The position numbers and the translations under genes were made by a program. Source: Rhodoligotrophos appendicifer (GTDB lineage: Bacteria > Pseudomonadota > Alphaproteobacteria > Rhizobiales > Im1). From it: a stretch of 64,000 nt of DNA. Shown in pieces: positions 60,397 to 64,000 of the stretch (position 1 is the stretch's first letter; each line of letters opens with the position of its first letter). The notes beneath the pieces are model-generated. The model was not told the DNA's origin. It made no database searches and saw only the letters and a program-made list of their open reading frames with translations. The stretch lies in assembly GCF_007474605.1 (NCBI RefSeq), contig NZ_VHKL01000006.1:1-64000 (forward strand). The letters are read 5' to 3'.

Positions 60397-61995
60397 TTAG
60401 AACAGCTCGCCCTGGCTTTTCGCCGCAGCCCGTCCCCGGTTTATGCGTCGCGGTCCGGCAAGTCCGACGCCGCTGGTAATGACGGCACCGCTCTCTCCAT
60501 CATGGAAGCGGAGGCTGACGGCCTCGCCGGGTTCGGTCTCCGCTGCCGAGCGCACCGGATGGCCCCCCTTCAGCACCAGCGCATAACCGCGCTCCAGCAC
60601 TGCCTTGTACCCGAGGGAGGCGAATAACTTTCCCTGTGACTGAAGTTGCTGCCCAAGGCTTTCAAGACGCCGTATGATCGCGCGCCGCGACTGAACGGAA
60701 CAGGCGTTCAGCCGTTCGCGCCCCTGGTTCGCCAGTGCGCGGGTACTGCGCGGCGATAGTCGAGCTTCGATGCGCGCGTATTCGGCCCGGTGGTGGCGGA
60801 GATTTGTACCCAGGGCGCGCCCGAGGCGATGGCCTTGTGCGTCGAGACGCTGCCCATCCCGTGCGCAGCGCACCAGCATCAGCCGGGGCTGCAGCTTTGC
60901 CGCCGACATGATGAAGCTGGCGCGGTGATGATGAGTGTTGGCTCGCAAGGCGCTGGTGAGCCGCCCGGCTGCTGTGTCGAATTTCTGTCGCGCCAGCCCC
61001 AGCATGTCCTCGGGCTTCGGCAATCCACGCGCGGCCGACAGAACCCGCACGCGCCTTTCCTCCACCATGCGCCGCGCCGCCCGTCGCTGCCGATAGCCGA
61101 GATCATCCACGGTCGCGATCAGGTCCGCCCGCACCGGCACCGCACATTCCGCGGCGGCGGTGGGTGTTGGACAGCGCCGGTCGGCGGCATGATCGATGAG
61201 GGTCGTATCCGTCTCGTGGCCCACGGCTGAGATCAGCGGAATGTCGCTCCCGGCTGCCGCCCTGACGACATCTTCCTCGTTGAAGCCCCACAGATCTTCG
61301 AGCGATCCTCCGCCACGGGCGACGATGATCACGTCTGGCCGCGGCACAGGGCCGCCGGCTGGTAGCGCGTTGAAGCCGCGGATGGCCGCGGCCACTTCCG
61401 CCGCACAGGTCTCCCCCTGCACCCGCACTGGCCACACCAGCACATGGCGTGGGAACCGATCCGAGAGCCGGTGGAGAATATCGCGGATCACCGCACCCGT
61501 TGGCGAAGTGACGACACCGATGACGCGCGGCAGAAACGGGATCGCCACCTTGCGCTCTGTCGCGAACAGCCCCTCGGCGGTCAGCTTTCGCCTCCGCTCG
61601 TCGAGAAGGGCCATGAGCGCACCGATACCGGCCGGTTCCAGCTGCTCGATGACGATCTGATATTTGGACGAGCCAGGGAAGGTGGTCAACTTCCCCGTGG
61701 CAATGACTTCGAGGCCCTCCTGCGGCTTGAACCGCAGCTTGGCCACGGCCGTGCGCCAGATGACCGCCTCCAGCTTGGCGGCATCATCCTTGAGCGCGAA
61801 ATAGCAATGACCGGAGGAATGCTGCCCGCGAAAGCCGCTGATCTCACCGCGCACCCTCACGAAGGCGAAGGCATCCTCGACCGTTCTTTTGAGTGCGAAG
61901 GAGAGTTCGCTGACGGAGAACTCCACGACGTTTGCGGTCCCGCCGCGCTGGGACGGATCGAGTGGCCAGCCATTCGCCGGCAGTTCCTTGGGCAT
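60397..61995 (-). CDS. xseA: Exodeoxyribonuclease VII large subunit
   Basis: XseA is the large subunit of exonuclease VII, which degrades single-stranded DNA from both ends in repair. The 532-residue protein has the N-terminal OB-fold (residues about 27-125, VSELSFALKRTVEDAF to GLEVIATGKL). The catalytic core follows with IGVVTSPTGAVIRDILHRL near 160, GGGSLEDLWGFNEEDVVRA near 230 and VGHETDTTLIDHAADRRCPTPTAAAE near 258. The long C-terminal part is helical and Arg-rich. xseB is not in the window. It is divergent from purD and upstream of the DUF2093 gene. Confidence 0.93.
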   Translation of the reverse strand: MPKELPANGWPLDPSQRGGTANVVEFSVSELSFALKRTVEDAFAFVRVRGEISGFRGQHSSGHCYFALKDDAAKLEAVIWRTAVAKLRFKPQEGLEVIATGKLTTFPGSSKYQIVIEQLEPAGIGALMALLDERRRKLTAEGLFATERKVAIPFLPRVIGVVTSPTGAVIRDILHRLSDRFPRHVLVWPVRVQGETCAAEVAAAIRGFNALPAGGPVPRPDVIIVARGGGSLEDLWGFNEEDVVRAAAGSDIPLISAVGHETDTTLIDHAADRRCPTPTAAAECAVPVRADLIATVDDLGYRQRRAARRMVEERRVRVLSAARGLPKPEDMLGLARQKFDTAAGRLTSALRANTHHHRASFIMSAAKLQPRLMLVRCARDGQRLDAQGHRLGRALGTNLRHHRAEYARIEARLSPRSTRALANQGRERLNACSVQSRRAIIRRLESLGQQLQSQGKLFASLGYKAVLERGYALVLKGGHPVRSAAETEPGEAVSLRFHDGESGAVITSGVGLAGPRRINRGRAAAKSQGELF

Positions 61996-62085
61996 TGATC
62001 GAATCCTCTTTTCAGCCGCCTATCTGATGCTAAGAAGGCAGCGCATTCAAGGCGGGGCCCATCTTACGACCTCTGAAGGAGCGAC

Positions 62086-63354
62086 ATGAACGTCCTGGTG
62101 ATCGGCTCCGGCGGCCGCGAACACGCCCTCTGCTGGGCGATTGGCGCGAGCCCTCTGGTAAATAGGCTCTTTTGCGCCCCCGGCAATGGCGGCATTGCGG
62201 CGGTTGCAACCTGCGTAGAGCTCCCCGTCACCGATCATGCCGCCCTGATTGAGTTCTGCCGCGCGGAGACAATCGGCTTTGTCGTCGTCGGTCCGGAGAT
62301 CCCGCTCGTGGCAGGCCTCGTCGATGATCTTGAGGCTGCGGGGATCAAGGCCTTCGGGCCCACCGCCTTGGCAGCACGGCTTGAGGGCTCGAAGGCCTTC
62401 ACCAAGGAGCTCTGCGCCAGACAGAACATACCGACTGCAGGTTTTGCCCGGTTCACCGATCTTGTCGCCGCGAAAGCCTATCTCGCCGACCGGGCCCCGA
62501 TTGTGATCAAGGCGGATGGGCTGGCAGCCGGCAAGGGCGTGGTCGTCGCCATGACCAGCGAGGAGGCCCACGCGGCAGTGGCCGACATGCTCGGCGGCCA
62601 GTTCGGTGAAGCCGGCGCAGAGGTGGTCATCGAGGAGTATCTGGAGGGCGAGGAGGCGAGCTTTTTTGTCCTCGTTGATGGGAGCCACGCGCTGCCTCTT
62701 GAGACGGCGCAGGATCACAAGCGCGTCGGCGATGGCGATACGGGGCCGAACACCGGCGGCATGGGTGCCTATTCGCCCGCCCCTGTGATGACACGCGAGA
62801 TGATCGAGCGAACCATGCGCGAGATCATCCTGCCGACGGTCAACGGCATGGCCGAGGCCGGCACACCGTTCAAGGGCGTGCTCTATGCCGGCCTGATGAT
62901 CACCGCCGAGGGCCCCAAGCTCATCGAATACAATGTCCGCTTCGGCGATCCCGAATGCCAGGTGCTGATGATGCGACTCAAATCCGACATCGTCCCCGCC
63001 CTTATCGCGAGCCGCGATGGGGAGCTCGCCAATTTCGACTTGCGCTGGCATGCCGAGCCGGCTCTGACCGTGGTCATGGCGGCGAAGGGCTATCCCGGAG
63101 ATTTCCAGCGACGCACACCGATCACAGGTCTGGAGGAGGCCGGCAAAGTTGAAGGCGTGCAGATCTTCCATGCGGGCACGGTGCGGGAAGGTGACAGGAT
63201 CCTTGCCAATGGCGGCCGGGTCCTGAACGTGACCGCGACGGGCGGAACCCTCGCTGAGGCCCAGGCGCGCGCCTACCGGGCGGTGGATCTCATCGACTGG
63301 CCGGAAGGCTTTTGTCGTCGCGATATCGGTTGGCGCGCCGTCTCCTTGGGATAG
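62086..63354 (+). CDS. purD: Phosphoribosylamine-glycine ligase
   Basis: PurD makes glycinamide ribonucleotide in purine synthesis, using phosphoribosylamine, glycine and ATP. The 422-residue ATP-grasp enzyme starts with [19 protein letters not shown] and has [10 protein letters not shown] near 66. The ATP-grasp lid is [19 protein letters not shown] near 140, with [24 protein letters not shown] near 212 and [12 protein letters not shown] near 285. ATG 62086 follows GAAGGAG at 6 nt. It is divergent from xseA (90 nt) and the next gene starts 33 nt downstream with its own ribosome site. Confidence 0.95.
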   Translation: MNVLVIGSGGREHALCWAIGASPLVNRLFCAPGNGGIAAVATCVELPVTDHAALIEFCRAETIGFVVVGPEIPLVAGLVDDLEAAGIKAFGPTALAARLEGSKAFTKELCARQNIPTAGFARFTDLVAAKAYLADRAPIVIKADGLAAGKGVVVAMTSEEAHAAVADMLGGQFGEAGAEVVIEEYLEGEEASFFVLVDGSHALPLETAQDHKRVGDGDTGPNTGGMGAYSPAPVMTREMIERTMREIILPTVNGMAEAGTPFKGVLYAGLMITAEGPKLIEYNVRFGDPECQVLMMRLKSDIVPALIASRDGELANFDLRWHAEPALTVVMAAKGYPGDFQRRTPITGLEEAGKVEGVQIFHAGTVREGDRILANGGRVLNVTATGGTLAEAQARAYRAVDLIDWPEGFCRRDIGWRAVSLG

Positions 63355-63387
63355 ACAGAAATAGGCAGCCGTTGCAGAAGGAGTGTC

Positions 63388-64000
63388 ATGGAGGAACTTT
63401 TTCCCGGCTTTGAGGAACGTCGCGTCGAGACTTTCGGCGCGGAGATCAACTTGCGGGTCGGTGGCTCGGGGCCTCCTCTGGTGCTGCTGCACGGCTATCC
63501 CCAGACCCACGCCTGCTGGCATGGGGTGGCAGCGAGGCTTGCTGACCGCTTCACATTGGTTCTCCCGGATCTCCGCGGTTATGGCAAATCCTCCTGTCCC
63601 ACCAACGACCCGGATAACTTCACCTATTCCAAGCGCGCCATGGCGCAAGACATCCTGCAGGTCATGCACAAGCTGGGCTTCGAGCGCTTCGGCGTCGTGG
63701 GCCATGATCGCGGTGCCCGCGTGGCCTACCGCCTGGCCCTTGATGAGCCGGCTGCAATATCCGGTCTTGCCGTCCTCGACATCGTGCCCACTTTGGAGAC
63801 ATGGGAATCCATGAAGGGCGCCGGGGCCGCGGCCATGGGCGCCTACCACTGGCTGTTCCTCGCTCAGCCCTTTCCTCTGCCTGAAATGCTCATCGAGCAG
63901 CGGGCGACGGAGTTCCTCGACTACACGCTTGCAAGCTGGTCGGGCACTAAGGATCTGAGCCCCTTCAATGCCGTGGCACTCGCCAGCTACCGCCTCGCAT
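63388..64000 (+). CDS. Alpha/beta hydrolase, fluoroacetate/haloacetate dehalogenase-like, truncated by window end
   Basis: The visible 204 residues form the first two thirds of an alpha/beta hydrolase closely resembling fluoroacetate dehalogenase. The oxyanion motif HGYPQTH is at 35-41. The nucleophile D107 lies in GHDRGARV, with R108 and R111 in the positions that bind the substrate carboxylate. The acid D131 is in LDIVPT and the halide-binding H154-W155 in YHWLFLAQP. The catalytic His and the third halide ligand lie beyond the window. ATG 63388 follows GAAGGAG at 5 nt. The matching residues make dehalogenase activity plausible, but many proteins annotated this way act on other esters or epoxides. 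It follows purD on the same strand. Confidence 0.8.
   Translation, partial: MEELFPGFEERRVETFGAEINLRVGGSGPPLVLLHGYPQTHACWHGVAARLADRFTLVLPDLRGYGKSSCPTNDPDNFTYSKRAMAQDILQVMHKLGFERFGVVGHDRGARVAYRLALDEPAAISGLAVLDIVPTLETWESMKGAGAAAMGAYHWLFLAQPFPLPEMLIEQRATEFLDYTLASWSGTKDLSPFNAVALASYRLA

Noticed and set aside
62047-63849. 600-codon open frame opposite purD
   Set aside because: Antisense to purD and the hydrolase gene, both with complete motifs; no ribosome site.

Overview
The window looks like chromosome of an alphaproteobacterium of the order Hyphomicrobiales (Rhizobiales). The evidence is GC-rich coding sequence, a full squalene-to-hopanoid gene set (hpnC, hpnD, hpnE, shc, hpnG, hpnH, hpnN), the neighbouring pairs pssA-psd and DUF2093-xseA-purD, a class II DAHP synthase and a citramalate synthase. 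No rRNA, tRNA, CRISPR array or complete insertion sequence was found.

Region 1 (1-19,230) is an accessory metabolic region built around corrinoid-dependent methyl transfer. It encodes two MttB-superfamily methyltransferases without pyrrolysine, one corrinoid protein, a pterin-binding methyltransferase, an ASKHA-type reductive activator of corrinoid enzymes, a betaine-homocysteine methyltransferase-like protein, a DUF1638 protein, a 'virulence factor' family protein, a GFA protein, an eight-cysteine iron-sulfur protein and a DMT exporter. One mttB lies upstream of an amidase and a Tat-exported substrate-binding protein on the same strand. This suggests import and amide cleavage of a quaternary or tertiary amine, then demethylation to tetrahydrofolate or homocysteine. 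The substrate cannot be read from the sequence. Embedded in it is an AT-rich patch (about 15.2-16.8 kb) with a hypothetical gene and a tandem pair of paralogous small glycine-rich proteins of unknown function. A broken phosphodiesterase gene lies at the left edge.

Region 2 (19,481-31,700) handles alanine and polyamines: alanine dehydrogenase, two divergent glutamine-synthetase-like gamma-glutamyl-polyamine synthetases, a PuuB-like oxidase, an agmatinase, a PotFGHI-type ABC transporter and an omega-aminotransferase. The ATPase gene has a C-terminal frameshift.

Region 3 (32,100-44,220) is the hopanoid locus: hpnC, dxs, hpnD, hpnE, shc and hpnG on the plus strand, with hpnH and hpnN on the minus strand. 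dxs, the entry enzyme of the MEP isoprenoid pathway, sits between hpnC and hpnD.

Region 4 (44,300-64,000) is mostly housekeeping: phospholipid synthesis (pssA, psd), an Atm1-type exporter, a LysM protein with an internal tandem repeat, a LOG-family protein, RarD, cimA, cysS, a homocysteine S-methyltransferase that appears to start at CTG, DAHP synthase, a YbdK-type carboxylate-amine ligase with two small genes, DUF2093, xseA, purD, and a truncated fluoroacetate-dehalogenase-like hydrolase at the right edge. All functional calls come from reading motifs and gene context; no database search was run.
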